A stretch of 64,000 nucleotides of DNA, taken from positions 4,718,501 to 4,782,500 of the forward strand of contig NZ_JAJOZB010000001.1 in the NCBI RefSeq assembly GCF_023701745.1, given 5' to 3'. The notes beneath the pieces are model-generated. The model was not told where the DNA came from. It did no database searches and was given only the letters and a program-made list of their open reading frames with translations. A program made the translations under genes and the position numbers. The stretch's first letter is position 1. Every line of letters begins with the position of its first letter. The stretch comes from Streptomyces sp. RKAG293. Its GTDB lineage: Bacteria > Actinomycetota > Actinomycetes > Streptomycetales > Streptomycetaceae. Of the stretch, positions 8,492-17,301 are shown piece after piece.

Positions 8492-8505
8492 TAGAACACG
8501 TTCTA
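8492..8505. promoter_or_regulatory. KstR-like operator upstream of acyl-CoA dehydrogenase
   Basis: TAGAACACGTTCTA matches the TNNAACNNGTTNNA consensus reported for the TetR-family steroid-catabolism repressor KstR at every fixed position. It lies between the 3' end of paaE (8533) and the dehydrogenase start (8447), so it can act only on the dehydrogenase. No KstR gene is in the window. Confidence 0.6.
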
Positions 8506-8532
8506 GTGAGAGGGAAGAGCGAGGGGCCACCG

Positions 8533-9588
8533 TTACGCGTCGAAGTCCAGCTCCACCCGGTCGGTGAGCGGATGCGACTGGCAGGCCAGCACATACCCGG
8601 CATCGGTCTCGTCGGGCTCCAGCGCGAAGTTCCGGTCCATCCGCACCTCGCCCGACACCAGCCGGGCCCGGCAGGTCCCGCACACCCCGCCCTTGCAGGC
8701 GTACGGGGCGTCCGAGCGGTTGCGCAGCACGGTCTCCAGGACGGATTCGCCGCCCTCGGACGGCCAGCTCCCGCCGCGCCCGTCGAGCGTCGCGGCGACC
8801 ACGCTGCCGGCCGGGGCCGGGGTCCGGGCGGGGCCGGTCACCGGGCCGTCGTCCACATGGAAGATCTCCTGGTGGATCCGGGACCGGTCCACCCCGAGTC
8901 CGCGCAGCGCCTGCTCGGCTCCCCGCACCAGCCCGAAGGGGCCGCACAGGTACCACCCGTCCACCGTCTCCACCGACAGCAGCGCGGGCAGCAGGGCGGT
9001 CAGCCGCTCCTGGTCCAGCCGGCCGGACGGCAGCCCGGCCTGCTGGTCCTCACGGGACAGCACGTTCACCAGCTGGAGCCGGTCCGGATAGCGGTCCTTG
9101 AGGTCGGCGATCTCCTCCAGGAACATCGTCGAAGCGGCCGTCCGGTCGCTGCGCACCAGGCAGAAGCGGGCCGAGGGCTCCCGTCCGAGGACGGTGGCGA
9201 TGTGGGAGAGCACCGGCGTGATGCCGCTGCCGCCGACCACCGCCGCGAAGTAGCCGGGGCGCGGATCGAGGATGAACCGGCCCATCGGCGGCATGACGTC
9301 CACCTGGTCGCCCACCGCCAGCTCCTTGTGGGCGTACACCGAGAACGCACCGTCCTCGACCAGCCGCACGCCGACCCGCAGGCTCTCCGGCCCCTCGGGG
9401 CCGGGAGCCGGGTCGCAGACCGAGTACGTCCGCCGGATCTCGGAGCCGTCCACGAACCGGCGCACCGCGAGGTGCTGGCCTGCCGCGAAGCGGTACGTCT
9501 CACGCAGGGGGGCCGGCACGTTGAAGGTCACGGTCACCGAATCGTCCGTGAGCCGCTCGATCCCGGTGACCCGGAGCGGATGGAACAT
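8533..9588 (-). CDS. paaE: 1,2-phenylacetyl-CoA epoxidase, reductase subunit E
   Basis: A 351-residue oxidoreductase that passes electrons from NADPH through FAD and a [2Fe-2S] cluster to the PaaAC diiron oxygenase. An FAD-binding barrel (RTYSVCDP) and an NAD-binding domain (VVGGSGITPVLSHI) are followed by a plant-type ferredoxin domain, with cluster ligands Cys298, Cys303 and Cys306 (CKGGVCGTC) and Cys336. This domain order is the PaaE arrangement. It is the last gene of paaABCDE and abuts paaD directly. Confidence 0.95.
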   Translation of the reverse strand: MFHPLRVTGIERLTDDSVTVTFNVPAPLRETYRFAAGQHLAVRRFVDGSEIRRTYSVCDPAPGPEGPESLRVGVRLVEDGAFSVYAHKELAVGDQVDVMPPMGRFILDPRPGYFAAVVGGSGITPVLSHIATVLGREPSARFCLVRSDRTAASTMFLEEIADLKDRYPDRLQLVNVLSREDQQAGLPSGRLDQERLTALLPALLSVETVDGWYLCGPFGLVRGAEQALRGLGVDRSRIHQEIFHVDDGPVTGPARTPAPAGSVVAATLDGRGGSWPSEGGESVLETVLRNRSDAPYACKGGVCGTCRARLVSGEVRMDRNFALEPDETDAGYVLACQSHPLTDRVELDFDA

Positions 9589-10152
9589 TCACAACTCCTT
9601 GAAGTGGTCGAACGGTTCGCGGCAGCTCTCGCAACGGCGCAGGGACTTGCACGCGGTGGAGGAGAACCGGCTCAGCACGGTGGTGTCCACCGAGCCGCAG
9701 TGCGGGCAGCGCACCGACAGTTCGAGCGGCACCGGGCCGCCGCTGCCGACCGGGCGGGGCGGCGCTATGCCGTGCTCGGCGAGCTTGCGGCGCCCCTCGG
9801 CGCTGATCGCGTCGGTCGACCAGGCCGGCGACAGCACCGTACGGACGGACACCTCGGCCATCCCGTGCTCCCGCAGGACCTGGGTGATGTCGGTGACCAT
9901 CGTGTCGATGGCCGGGCAGCCGGTGTAGGTCGGTGTCAGCTGGACCTCGACCCGGCCGGGGCCGACCAGCTGCAGACCGCGCAGCACCCCCAGCTCGGCG
10001 AGGGAGAGCACCGGCAGCTCCGGGTCCGGGACCGACCCCGCGAGCCGCAGCAGCTCCGCCTCCAGCGCACCGTCCGGCGTACCCGCGGCTATCGCGTCAG
10101 CCGGAGCGCCGGGCGCCCCGCCGTCGGTCACCATGCCGCCACCGGTCACCAT
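9589..10152 (-). CDS. paaD: Phenylacetyl-CoA epoxidase maturation protein D
   Basis: About 187 residues. The N-terminal part is a DUF59/MIP18-type domain (SVPDPELPVLSLAELGVL, TPTYTGCPAIDTM). The C-terminal extension holds paired cysteines (Cys149/152 and Cys174/177, with Cys168 between) that form the zinc-ribbon-like site typical of PaaD. PaaD supports assembly of metal centres in the epoxidase complex. The start overlaps the paaC stop; an ATG at 10152, a GTG at 10149 (GTGA overlap) and an internal ATG at 10135 are all possible. Confidence 0.92.
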   Translation of the reverse strand: MVTGGGMVTDGGAPGAPADAIAAGTPDGALEAELLRLAGSVPDPELPVLSLAELGVLRGLQLVGPGRVEVQLTPTYTGCPAIDTMVTDITQVLREHGMAEVSVRTVLSPAWSTDAISAEGRRKLAEHGIAPPRPVGSGGPVPLELSVRCPHCGSVDTTVLSRFSSTACKSLRRCESCREPFDHFKEL

Positions 10153-10862
10153 GTCGCACCCGGGTGGGCCCGGTGCAGGTGCTGCATCTCGGCGAGCATC
10201 CGGCCGAACGACTCGGTGTGGATGCCCTGTCTGCCGGCGCCCGCCGACCAGGACGTCACGTCCGGCCCCTCCGGCATCGTCAGCGTGGCCTGCCGGACGA
10301 CGGCGGAGACCCGCTCCAGCCAGGGCTCGCGCAGCGCGCCGAGGTCGGCGCCCAGCCCCTCCACGGGCTGGAACAGTTCGCCGGTGAACCGCCACAGGGC
10401 GTCCAGCCCGCGCTGCATGCGCTCGTGGCTCTCGGCCGTGCCGTCGCCGAGCCGCAGCGTCCACTGCCGGGCGTGGTCATGGTGGTAGGCGACCTCCTTC
10501 ACCGCCTTCGCGGCCAGCGGCGCCAGCTCGCTGTCGCCCCGGGCCAGCTCCGTGTAGAGCAGCTCCTGGTACGTCGAGAAGTACAGCTGGCGGGCGATGG
10601 TGTGGGCGAAGTCGCCGTTCGGCTGCTCGACGAGCTGGACGTTGCGGAAGGCGCGTTCCTCCCGGCCGAAGGCCAGCTCGTCCTCGTCGCCGACGAGGGA
10701 GAGCAGCACCCGGGCCTGGCCCAGCAGGTCCAGTGCGATGTTGGCGAGCGCGACGTCCTCCTCGAGGACCGGTGCGTGCCCGGCCCACTCCCCCAGCCGC
10801 TGGGCGAGCACCAGGGCGTCGTCTCCGAGAGGCAGCGCCGTGCTGACGAGTACCGGGTTCAC
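10146..10862 (-). CDS. paaC: Phenylacetyl-CoA epoxidase structural subunit C
   Basis: A 238-residue ferritin-like subunit that pairs with PaaA and helps bind the CoA substrate, without catalytic metal. Typical stretches are LGDDALVLAQRLGEW, IALDLLGQARVLLSL and EVAYHHDHARQWTLRLGDGT. It starts at a GTG overlapping the paaB stop codon (GTGA), so the two are translationally coupled, and its own stop overlaps paaD. Confidence 0.95.
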   Translation of the reverse strand: MNPVLVSTALPLGDDALVLAQRLGEWAGHAPVLEEDVALANIALDLLGQARVLLSLVGDEDELAFGREERAFRNVQLVEQPNGDFAHTIARQLYFSTYQELLYTELARGDSELAPLAAKAVKEVAYHHDHARQWTLRLGDGTAESHERMQRGLDALWRFTGELFQPVEGLGADLGALREPWLERVSAVVRQATLTMPEGPDVTSWSAGAGRQGIHTESFGRMLAEMQHLHRAHPGATW

Positions 10863-11146
10863 AGGTGCCGCACCCCTTCCGGGATCTTGTAGAAGGTCGG
10901 GTGCCGGTACGGCTTGTCCCCCGCCGGCTCGAAGAACGAGTCCTTCTCGTCCGGCGACGAGGCGGTGATCTGCGTGGACGGGACCACCCAGATCGACACG
11001 CCTTCGGCACGCCGGGTGTAGAGGTCACGTGCGTTGCGCAGCGCCATCTCCGCGTCGGGCGCGTGCAGGCTGCCCGCGTGGCTGTGGCTGAGCCCGCGCC
11101 GGCTGCGGACGAAGACCTCCCACAGCGGCCAGTCGTTGGCAGTCAT
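10859..11146 (-). CDS. paaB: Phenylacetyl-CoA epoxidase subunit B
   Basis: A 95-residue subunit with the diagnostic opening WPLWEVFVRSRRGLSHSHAGSLHA and the ALRNARDLYTRR helix. PaaB bridges PaaAC dimers in the complex. The ATG shares one base with the paaA stop codon (TGATG) and its stop overlaps the paaC start, so the operon is tightly coupled. Confidence 0.96.
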   Translation of the reverse strand: MTANDWPLWEVFVRSRRGLSHSHAGSLHAPDAEMALRNARDLYTRRAEGVSIWVVPSTQITASSPDEKDSFFEPAGDKPYRHPTFYKIPEGVRHL

Positions 11147-12120
11147 CAGCGCACCTCTCCGTGCTCGGTTCCCTGCTTGGCCGCGTACGCCGTGGCCGCT
11201 TCCCTGACCCAGGCGCCCTGCTCATGGGCGGTGCGGCGCTGGGTTATCCGCTGTTCGTTGCACGGCCCGTTGCCGCGCAGCACCTCGTGGAACTCGGTCC
11301 AGTCGATGTCCCCGAAGTCATGGGCGCCCCGCTCCTCGTTCCACCGCAGCGCGGGGTCGGGGAGGGTGAGCCCGAGGACCTCGGCCTGCGGGACGCAGAT
11401 GTCGACGAAGCGCTGCCGCAGCTCGTCGTTGGAGTGCCGCTTGATCTTCCAGGCCATGGACTGCTCGGAGTGCCCGGATTCGGTGTCCGGCGGGCCGAAC
11501 ATCATCAGCGACGGCCACCACCAGCGGTCCACCGCGTCCTGTGCCATGGCGTGCTGCGCTTCGGTGCCGCGGCTGAGAGCCAGCAGCAGCTCGTAGCCCT
11601 GCCGCTGGTGGAAGGACTCCTCCTTGCAGATCCGCACCATGGCGCGTGCGTAGGGCCCGTACGAGCAGCGGCACAGCGGCACCTGGTTGGTGATCGCGGC
11701 ACCGTCCACGAGCCAGCCGACCGCGCCGACATCGGCCCAGGTCAAGGTGGGGTAGTTGAAGATCGACGAGTACCGCTGGCGGCCGGCGTGCAGCTTGTCG
11801 AGCAGCTCGTCACGGCCGACGCCGAGGGTTTCCGCGGCGCTGTAGAGATACAGCCCGTGCCCGGCCTCGTCCTGCACCTTGGCCATCAGGATCGCCTTGC
11901 GGCGCAGTGAGGGCGCGCGGCTTATCCAGTTCGCCTCGGGCTGCATTCCGATGATTTCGGAGTGTGCGTGCTGCGCCATTTGGCGGATAAGCGTGGCGCG
12001 GTACGCGTCGGGCATCCAGTCACGCGGCTCGATCCGCGAGTCTTCGGCAAGTGCCGACTCGAAAGCGGCGAGAAGACCGGCCTGCGGTGCCGCCTCCTCG
12101 ACCGTGGCTGCCGTGGTCAT
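11146..12120 (-). CDS. paaA: 1,2-phenylacetyl-CoA epoxidase catalytic subunit A
   Basis: A 324-residue diiron oxygenase subunit that turns phenylacetyl-CoA into the ring 1,2-epoxide, the key step of aerobic hybrid phenylacetate breakdown. Helix segments holding metal ligands are visible ([31 protein letters not shown]). Also present are the [19 protein letters not shown] and [16 protein letters not shown] stretches typical of PaaA. It is first in paaABCDE, and the ATG at 12120 is followed upstream by a PaaR-like palindrome. Confidence 0.97.
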   Translation of the reverse strand: MTTAATVEEAAPQAGLLAAFESALAEDSRIEPRDWMPDAYRATLIRQMAQHAHSEIIGMQPEANWISRAPSLRRKAILMAKVQDEAGHGLYLYSAAETLGVGRDELLDKLHAGRQRYSSIFNYPTLTWADVGAVGWLVDGAAITNQVPLCRCSYGPYARAMVRICKEESFHQRQGYELLLALSRGTEAQHAMAQDAVDRWWWPSLMMFGPPDTESGHSEQSMAWKIKRHSNDELRQRFVDICVPQAEVLGLTLPDPALRWNEERGAHDFGDIDWTEFHEVLRGNGPCNEQRITQRRTAHEQGAWVREAATAYAAKQGTEHGEVR

Positions 12121-12160
12121 GTGTGCCCCCTACGTTGTTCCGCTCCGGCTCAACCGACCG

Positions 12161-12174
12161 ACCGATCGTTCGGT
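12161..12174. promoter_or_regulatory. PaaR-like operator, site 1 (paaA promoter)
   Basis: ACCGATCGTTCGGT is an ACCGA-N4-TCGGT dyad 41 bp before the paaA ATG. It also fits the ACCGNNCGNNCGGT core that I recall for the TetR repressor PaaR of corynebacteria. Adjoining ACCGACCGA and GGTCGGTCG stretches (12157-12188) may extend it. It could also affect the divergent DUF5819 gene. Confidence 0.65.
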
Positions 12175-12309
12175 TCAATGGTCGGTCGAGCGCCCTGGGG
12201 TGTCAAGGCCATCCCAGGGGCTGTGGATAACCCAGTACGGTCACCGGTGGCGCGAGGGCATGAGTAGCGTTCCGTGCGGAAGCGGAGCGCGGTGAGGAAC
12301 GGGGAGACC

Positions 12310-13167
12310 ATGGAGCCACCTGAGCTGCCGGGACCGGGTACGGGACCGGGCACGGATCCGGGCACGGATCCAGACACGGATCCGGGAGCGGGCGCCGTTC
12401 CGGTGGTGCGGGCCGGGGCAGGCGACAGGGCCGTCGACGGTGCGGACGGCGCGGCCGGGACCCGCGCGGACGCCGAGGCCGGAACGGACGCGGGTACCGA
12501 CGCCGGGCAGGCCTCAGGAGAGGCCGCCGGAACGGGGCAGCTGCCGTCCTTGTCCACCGGATCCTGGGTCGTGGTCTCACTCGCCGTCGCGGCCGTCGCG
12601 GTCGGCGTCGTCTTCCACCTCGCCATGGTGTTCCTGCACGTCGCGCCGTCGAACACGGCCAGCAAGGAGTACCAGTCCACGGTCGACTCGTACATCTACC
12701 CCGAGTTCGAGCAGAACTGGAAGCTCTTCGCGCCCGACCCGCTCCAGCAGAACATCCATGTGCAGGCACGCGCCGAGGTACGCAGCCCCGACGGCAGGCT
12801 GCAGACGACCGGCTGGGTCGACCTCACCGCGGTCGACCTGACCGGCATCCGGCACACCGTCGCCCCCAGCCACACGCGGCAGAACGAGCTGCGCCGCGCC
12901 TGGAGCTTCTACACCTCCTCGCACGGCACCAACAACACGCCCACCGGTGTGCGCGGCCAGCTCAGCCAGGAGTACGTGCAGCGGATCGTGGAGAACCGAT
13001 TCGGTCCCCAGCTGAACGGCGGTGACGTCGTCCGCGTGCAGGCCCGCTCCGCGACCGTGTGGGTCGCTCCGCCGTCGTGGACCGACGCGAAGCCCAACAA
13101 CGAGACGCAGTACCAGGAGACGCTCTGGTGGTCGGTGGCCACCTCCGGACAGGAGAAGGCCTCGTGA
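12310..13167 (+). CDS. DUF5819 family membrane protein
   Basis: A 285-residue protein. Residues 1-80 are low complexity, with GTDPGTDPDTDPG repeats encoded by near-identical 12-bp DNA units. One membrane helix (about 85-111) is followed by an extracytoplasmic domain that opens with the family signature YPEFEQNWKLFAPDPLQQNIH (split across 130-150). The ATG at 12310 follows GGGGAG at five-base spacing. Its stop overlaps the GTG of the HTTM gene, so the two are probably made together and act as a membrane complex. The function of DUF5819 is unknown. It is divergent from paaA and shares the operator region. Confidence 0.8.
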   Translation: MEPPELPGPGTGPGTDPGTDPDTDPGAGAVPVVRAGAGDRAVDGADGAAGTRADAEAGTDAGTDAGQASGEAAGTGQLPSLSTGSWVVVSLAVAAVAVGVVFHLAMVFLHVAPSNTASKEYQSTVDSYIYPEFEQNWKLFAPDPLQQNIHVQARAEVRSPDGRLQTTGWVDLTAVDLTGIRHTVAPSHTRQNELRRAWSFYTSSHGTNNTPTGVRGQLSQEYVQRIVENRFGPQLNGGDVVRVQARSATVWVAPPSWTDAKPNNETQYQETLWWSVATSGQEKAS

Positions 13168-14528
13168 GCGTTCGCAAGGATCTGCCGCCCTCCCCCTTCG
13201 CGGGGCTCGGCGGCACGCTCGACACCGGGCTGACCCGTGGTCTGGCCCGGATCACCAATACCGCGGTGGGGCCGTACCAGAGCGCGGTCGTCCGGATCGG
13301 CTTCTCGCTGACCTGGCTGCTCTTCCTGCTGCGCGAGTGGCCGCACCGGGCCGAGCTGTACGGCCCCGACGGCGTGTGGACCTGGGGAATGGCCCAGCGG
13401 CTGATGGCCGACAACGGCACCGGCGCGTTCAGCGTGCTGATGTGGACCGACAGCCACCTCTGGTTCGAGGTGGTCTACGCGGGCTCGATCATCGCGAGCC
13501 TGCTGCTGCTGCTCGGCTGGCGGACCCGGACTTCCTCCCTGCTGTTCATGGTCGGTGTGCTGTCGCTGCAGAACCGCAGCATCTTCATGGGCGACGGCGG
13601 CGACAACGTCATCCACCTGATGGCGATCTACCTCGTGCTGACCCGCTGCGGCCAGGTCTGGTCCCTCGACGAACGACGCGCCGACCGGCTGCGGGAGCGG
13701 ACGCAGGACCGGGCGCGTGACCAGGCCCCGGAACGGGCACCGAAGCCGGACCCGGACCTGACCGGCGTCGTCCTGTGGTCGCTGCTCGGCGCCGCGCTCA
13801 TCGTCGTCACCCTGCTGGGGAAGCTCGGCCAGTTCTGGGGGCCGGCCTTCTGGGGTTTCTGGCTGGCGCAGGCGGCCTGGTGGGCGGTGCGGCGCTACGC
13901 GGCCGGCGAGCCCCGCAAGGTGCTGGACATCATCGCCAACCTCGTCCACAACGGCGGCATGCTCGTGATCGTCGTCGAGGTCTGCCTGATCTACGCGACG
14001 GCCGGCTGGTACAAGATCCAGGGCTCCCGCTGGCAGGACGGCACCGCGCTGTACTACCCGCTGCACCTGGACGACTTCACCCCCTGGCCCGCGCTCTCGC
14101 ACGCCCTGGCCGGTGCCGGTCTCATCGTCATGGCGATCACCTACGGAACGGTGATCGTGCAGGTCGCCTTCCCGTTCACGCTCTTCAACCGCCGTGTGAA
14201 GAACGTGCTGCTCATCGCGATGATCATCGAGCACGCCTCGATCGCGATCGTGCTCGGCCTGCCCTTCTTCTCGCTCGCGATGATCGCCGCCGACGCGGTC
14301 TTCCTGCCGACGAACTTCCTGCGCTGGGCGGGCAGCCGGATCGCCGGCCTCGTGCCGAACGCTCTGCGCGGCCAGGCCGGTCCCCGCACCGGCGACCCAC
14401 GCGACCAGGATCAGGACCAGGACCAGGACCAGGTGCGCGAGTTGGGTACGACGATCGGGCGGCCCGCCACCGAGCCGCAGCTCGCCCATGGCGAAACCGG
14501 TGGTGCGGGAGACGGCTACCGCGTCTAG
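13164..14528 (+). CDS. HTTM-domain multi-pass membrane protein (vitamin K carboxylase-like)
   Basis: A 454-residue integral membrane protein of the HTTM family, related to the membrane part of vitamin K-dependent gamma-glutamyl carboxylase. Several hydrophobic helices are visible (SLTWLLFLLREW, SIIASLLLLLGW, VVLWSLLGAALIVVTLLG and others), with HTTM-type loops such as QNRSIFMGDGGDNVIHLM and WYKIQGSRWQDGTALYYPLHL. The C-terminal tail carries a run of Asp-Gln repeats made of 6-bp GACCAG units. It begins at a GTG overlapping the DUF5819 stop. Whether it is a carboxylase or another membrane enzyme cannot be told from sequence. Confidence 0.82.
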   Translation: MSVRKDLPPSPFAGLGGTLDTGLTRGLARITNTAVGPYQSAVVRIGFSLTWLLFLLREWPHRAELYGPDGVWTWGMAQRLMADNGTGAFSVLMWTDSHLWFEVVYAGSIIASLLLLLGWRTRTSSLLFMVGVLSLQNRSIFMGDGGDNVIHLMAIYLVLTRCGQVWSLDERRADRLRERTQDRARDQAPERAPKPDPDLTGVVLWSLLGAALIVVTLLGKLGQFWGPAFWGFWLAQAAWWAVRRYAAGEPRKVLDIIANLVHNGGMLVIVVEVCLIYATAGWYKIQGSRWQDGTALYYPLHLDDFTPWPALSHALAGAGLIVMAITYGTVIVQVAFPFTLFNRRVKNVLLIAMIIEHASIAIVLGLPFFSLAMIAADAVFLPTNFLRWAGSRIAGLVPNALRGQAGPRTGDPRDQDQDQDQDQVRELGTTIGRPATEPQLAHGETGGAGDGYRV

Positions 14529-14593
14529 CGCCGGACCAGCCCCCAAAGGCCGGACAAGCACTGGGCAAGCCCCGGATACGCCCTGAGTACGCC

Positions 14594-15367
14594 CTAGATA
14601 CGGCCGGCGCCCGGGGCGGGCAGCCAGTGGTAGAGCGCCATCGCCACCGTGGTGGCCAGGTTGAAGCTGGAGACGTGCGGGCGCATGGGTACCGCGATCA
14701 GTTCGGTCGCCCGCCCGCGCATCTCCGGCGAGATCCCGTGCCGCTCCGAGCCGAACGCGAGCAGCGCGTCGTCCGGGATCACCGTCGACCTGATGTCCTT
14801 CCCCTCCGGATCCAGGACGTAGAGCGGCCCGGCCGGCAGGTCGGGGAGGTCCAGCCGTTCGACCGCGGTGGCGAAGTGCAGGCCGGCGCTCGCGCGCACG
14901 ACGTTCGGGTGCCAGGGGTCGATGTCGCCGGTGGTGATCACCCCGGTCGCGCCGAACCCGGCGGCCAGCCGGATCACGGCCCCGATGTTGCCGAGGTTCC
15001 GCGGGTTGTCCAGGACGACGACGGGTGACTGCCGGGGAGCCGCGTTCAGCGCATCGAGGTGGGAGCCGGCGCTGGGCCTGACGGCGAGGGCGGCCACACC
15101 GGTCGGATGGATCCTCGGCAGCAGCTCGCGCAGCACCTGCCCGGGAACCTCGACGAGGATCGCGCGGAGCCGGTCGGTCACATCGTCCGCGAGCTCTTCG
15201 GCGAGCGCCAGGGCGGCGGCCCGGTCACTGGTCAGTGCCAGCCGTACCTCGGCGCCGAAGCGCAGCGCGTGCTTGAGGCCGTGGAAGCCGTCGAGCAGAA
15301 CGGCGCCGGGGGCCGCCTCACGCCACTGCCGTGCCGCGCGCCCGGCCTCGTCTTCCGCTTCCGTCAT
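14594..15367 (-). CDS. TrmH/SpoU-family RNA 2'-O-methyltransferase
   Basis: A 257-residue SPOUT-class methyltransferase. The three SpoU motifs are present in order: NPRNLGNIGAVIR, LLAFGSERHGIS and the knot motif IPMRPHVSSFNLATTVAMALY at the C-terminus. The N-terminal substrate-binding domain is short. It would methylate a ribose 2'-OH in tRNA or rRNA using SAM; which RNA is not clear. The gene lies between the HTTM gene (convergent) and paaN (same strand, 136 bp away with a hairpin between), so it is probably not part of the paa pathway. Confidence 0.88.
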   Translation of the reverse strand: MTEAEDEAGRAARQWREAAPGAVLLDGFHGLKHALRFGAEVRLALTSDRAAALALAEELADDVTDRLRAILVEVPGQVLRELLPRIHPTGVAALAVRPSAGSHLDALNAAPRQSPVVVLDNPRNLGNIGAVIRLAAGFGATGVITTGDIDPWHPNVVRASAGLHFATAVERLDLPDLPAGPLYVLDPEGKDIRSTVIPDDALLAFGSERHGISPEMRGRATELIAVPMRPHVSSFNLATTVAMALYHWLPAPGAGRI

Positions 15368-15446
15368 GGCCTCAGCGTACGGCGCCGGGAGGGCTGCCCC
15401 GCCAGGGCGCTGAGCTGGGCCGAACCGGTCTGGAAGGGGCGGGGGA

Positions 15447-15483
15447 GCCCCGTCCGGAGTGACAGGGCAACTCGGGACGGGGC
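15447..15483 (-). terminator. Hairpin downstream of paaN
   Basis: A perfect 9-bp stem (GCCCCGTCC with GGACGGGGC) around a 19-base loop, 21 bp beyond the paaN stop codon. It may end paaN transcription before the methyltransferase gene. Confidence 0.4.
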
Positions 15484-15503
15484 CGGATGGGGAGAGGCTC
15501 GCG

Positions 15504-17180
15504 TTACGCGGGCCTGCGCACCTCGATGACCCGGAAGCGCCCGGCTACGAATGCCCCGTCGCACAGCGCCGCGTTGGCCGCCGGGTTGCCGCCGGAACCA
15601 TGGAAGTCGGAGAAGGCCGACGTCTGGTTGACGTACACCCCGCCGGTCAGGTTCAGGGAGAGCTGGGCGCATTCCTCCCAGCACGCCTCCTCCAGCAGCC
15701 GTTCCACCTCGGCCGAGGTGGTGTAGCCGCCGACCGTCATGGCGCCCTTCTCCCGGACCGTACGGCGCAGCAGCTCCACCGCGTCGGCCGTGGAGTCGAC
15801 CGCGACGGCGAACGACACCGGTCCGAAGCACTCCGTCAGATACGCGGCCTGGTCGTCGGGCTTGGCCCCGTCCAGCTTCACCAGCACCGGTGTGCGGACC
15901 GTCGCGTCCGGGAAGTCCGGGTGGGTGACCGCGCGGGAGGCGAGTGCCACCTCACCGATCGAGGGTGCCGCCTCCAGCCGCGTCTTCACATCCGGGTTGA
16001 CCAGCGCGCCCAGCAGGGCGTTGGCGCGGGCGTCGTCGCCGAGCAGCCCTTCGACGGACGCGGCCAGATCGGCCACCACCTCGTCGTAGGTCCGCTGGCC
16101 CGCGTCGGTGGTGATGCCGTCGCGGGGGATGAGCAGGTTCTGCGGGGTGGTGCACATCTGGCCGCTGTACAGGGACAGCGAGAAGGCCAGGTTGCTGAGC
16201 ATCCCCTTGTAGTCGTCCGTCGAGTCGATGACGACGGTGTTGACGCCGGCCTTCTCGGTGTAGACCTGCGCCTGGCGGGCGTTGGTCTCCAGCCAGTCGC
16301 CGAAGGCGGTGGAGCCGGTGTAGTCGATGATGCGGATCTCGGGCCGCACGGCGAGCGTCTTGGCCAGCCCCTCGCCGGGCCGCTCGGCGGCCAGCGCGAC
16401 CAGGTTCGGGTCGAAGCCCGCCTCAGCCAGCACCTCGCGGGCGACCGCGACGGTCAGCGCGAGCGGCAGTACGGCACGGGGGTGCGGCTTGACCAGCACG
16501 GGGTTGCCGGTCGCCAGGGAGGCGAAGATGCCCGGATAGCCGTTCCACGTCGGGAAGGTGTTGCAGCCGACGACCAGGGCGACGCCGCGCGGGACGGCCG
16601 TGAAGGTCTTCTGCAGTCGCAGCGGGTCCCGCTTGCCCTGCGGCTTGACCCACTCCGCCGCATCCGGGGTGCGGACCTGCTCGGCGTACGCGTAGGTCAC
16701 GGCCTCCAGGCCGCGGTCCTGCGCATGGGGCCCACCGGCCTGGAACGCCATCGTGAAGGCCTGGCCCGAGGTGTGCATCACCGCATGGGCGAATTCGTTG
16801 GTCCTGGCATTGATCCGCGCCAGGATCTCCAGGCACACCATCGCCCGCAGCTCGGGGCCCGCGTCCCGCCACGCGGGGATGCCCGCCCGCATCGCGGGCA
16901 GCAGCACCTCGATGTCCGGGTGCGGGTAGTCGACCCCGAGCTCGATCCCGTAGGGCGAGGTCTCGCGGCCGGTCCAGTCGTCGGTGCCGGGCTGGTCGAG
17001 CGCGAAGCGCTGCCCGAGCAGGGCGTCGAACGCGGCCTTGCCGTCGGCTCCGTCTCCGTAAGCCTTCGGGTGTTCGGGATACGGCGACCAGAACTCACGG
17101 GTCCTGATCGCTTCGAGTGCCTTGTCGAGAGTGCCGCGATGCCGTTCGATCAACGGGACAGCGGTGAGATCGGCGGCCAT
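15504..17180 (-). CDS. paaN: Phenylacetate degradation aldehyde dehydrogenase PaaN
   Basis: A 558-residue aldehyde-dehydrogenase-superfamily protein of the PaaN type. The active-site cysteine is Cys343 (YSGQMCTTPQN), and a glutamate at 309 (YTEKAG) takes the general-base position. There is no C-terminal MaoC hydratase domain, so unlike PaaZ it would supply only the dehydrogenase half of the ring-opening step. The ATG at 17180 has GAGGAG upstream; the longer open frame runs through the operator region and is unlikely. Divergent from paaH with a PaaR-like site between them. Confidence 0.93.
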   Translation of the reverse strand: MAADLTAVPLIERHRGTLDKALEAIRTREFWSPYPEHPKAYGDGADGKAAFDALLGQRFALDQPGTDDWTGRETSPYGIELGVDYPHPDIEVLLPAMRAGIPAWRDAGPELRAMVCLEILARINARTNEFAHAVMHTSGQAFTMAFQAGGPHAQDRGLEAVTYAYAEQVRTPDAAEWVKPQGKRDPLRLQKTFTAVPRGVALVVGCNTFPTWNGYPGIFASLATGNPVLVKPHPRAVLPLALTVAVAREVLAEAGFDPNLVALAAERPGEGLAKTLAVRPEIRIIDYTGSTAFGDWLETNARQAQVYTEKAGVNTVVIDSTDDYKGMLSNLAFSLSLYSGQMCTTPQNLLIPRDGITTDAGQRTYDEVVADLAASVEGLLGDDARANALLGALVNPDVKTRLEAAPSIGEVALASRAVTHPDFPDATVRTPVLVKLDGAKPDDQAAYLTECFGPVSFAVAVDSTADAVELLRRTVREKGAMTVGGYTTSAEVERLLEEACWEECAQLSLNLTGGVYVNQTSAFSDFHGSGGNPAANAALCDGAFVAGRFRVIEVRRPA

Positions 17181-17232
17181 GGGGACCAACTCCTCGTCGA
17201 GCTGGGCTGGATATGGGAACACCGCTAGATTA

Positions 17233-17246
17233 ACCGAATGTTCGGT
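17233..17246. promoter_or_regulatory. PaaR-like operator, site 2 (paaN/paaH divergent promoter)
   Basis: ACCGAATGTTCGGT repeats the ACCGA-N4-TCGGT dyad found before paaA. It lies 53 bp from the paaN start and 56 bp from the paaH start, the natural place for a repressor of both promoters. Confidence 0.65.
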
Positions 17247-17301
17247 CGGTTCAAGAGGGCGGCCGGACCTGTGGACAACTTGGCGAGGAGCAGTCGGCAT
17301 C

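Noticed and set aside
12909-14561. A 550-residue minus-strand frame opposite the HTTM gene
   Set aside because: Charged, repetitive residues with no motif; the plus strand has clear membrane helices and coupled starts.
14529-14593. A terminator between the HTTM and methyltransferase genes
   Set aside because: Only short repeated TACGCCCT-like units were seen and no stable long stem, so it was not listed.
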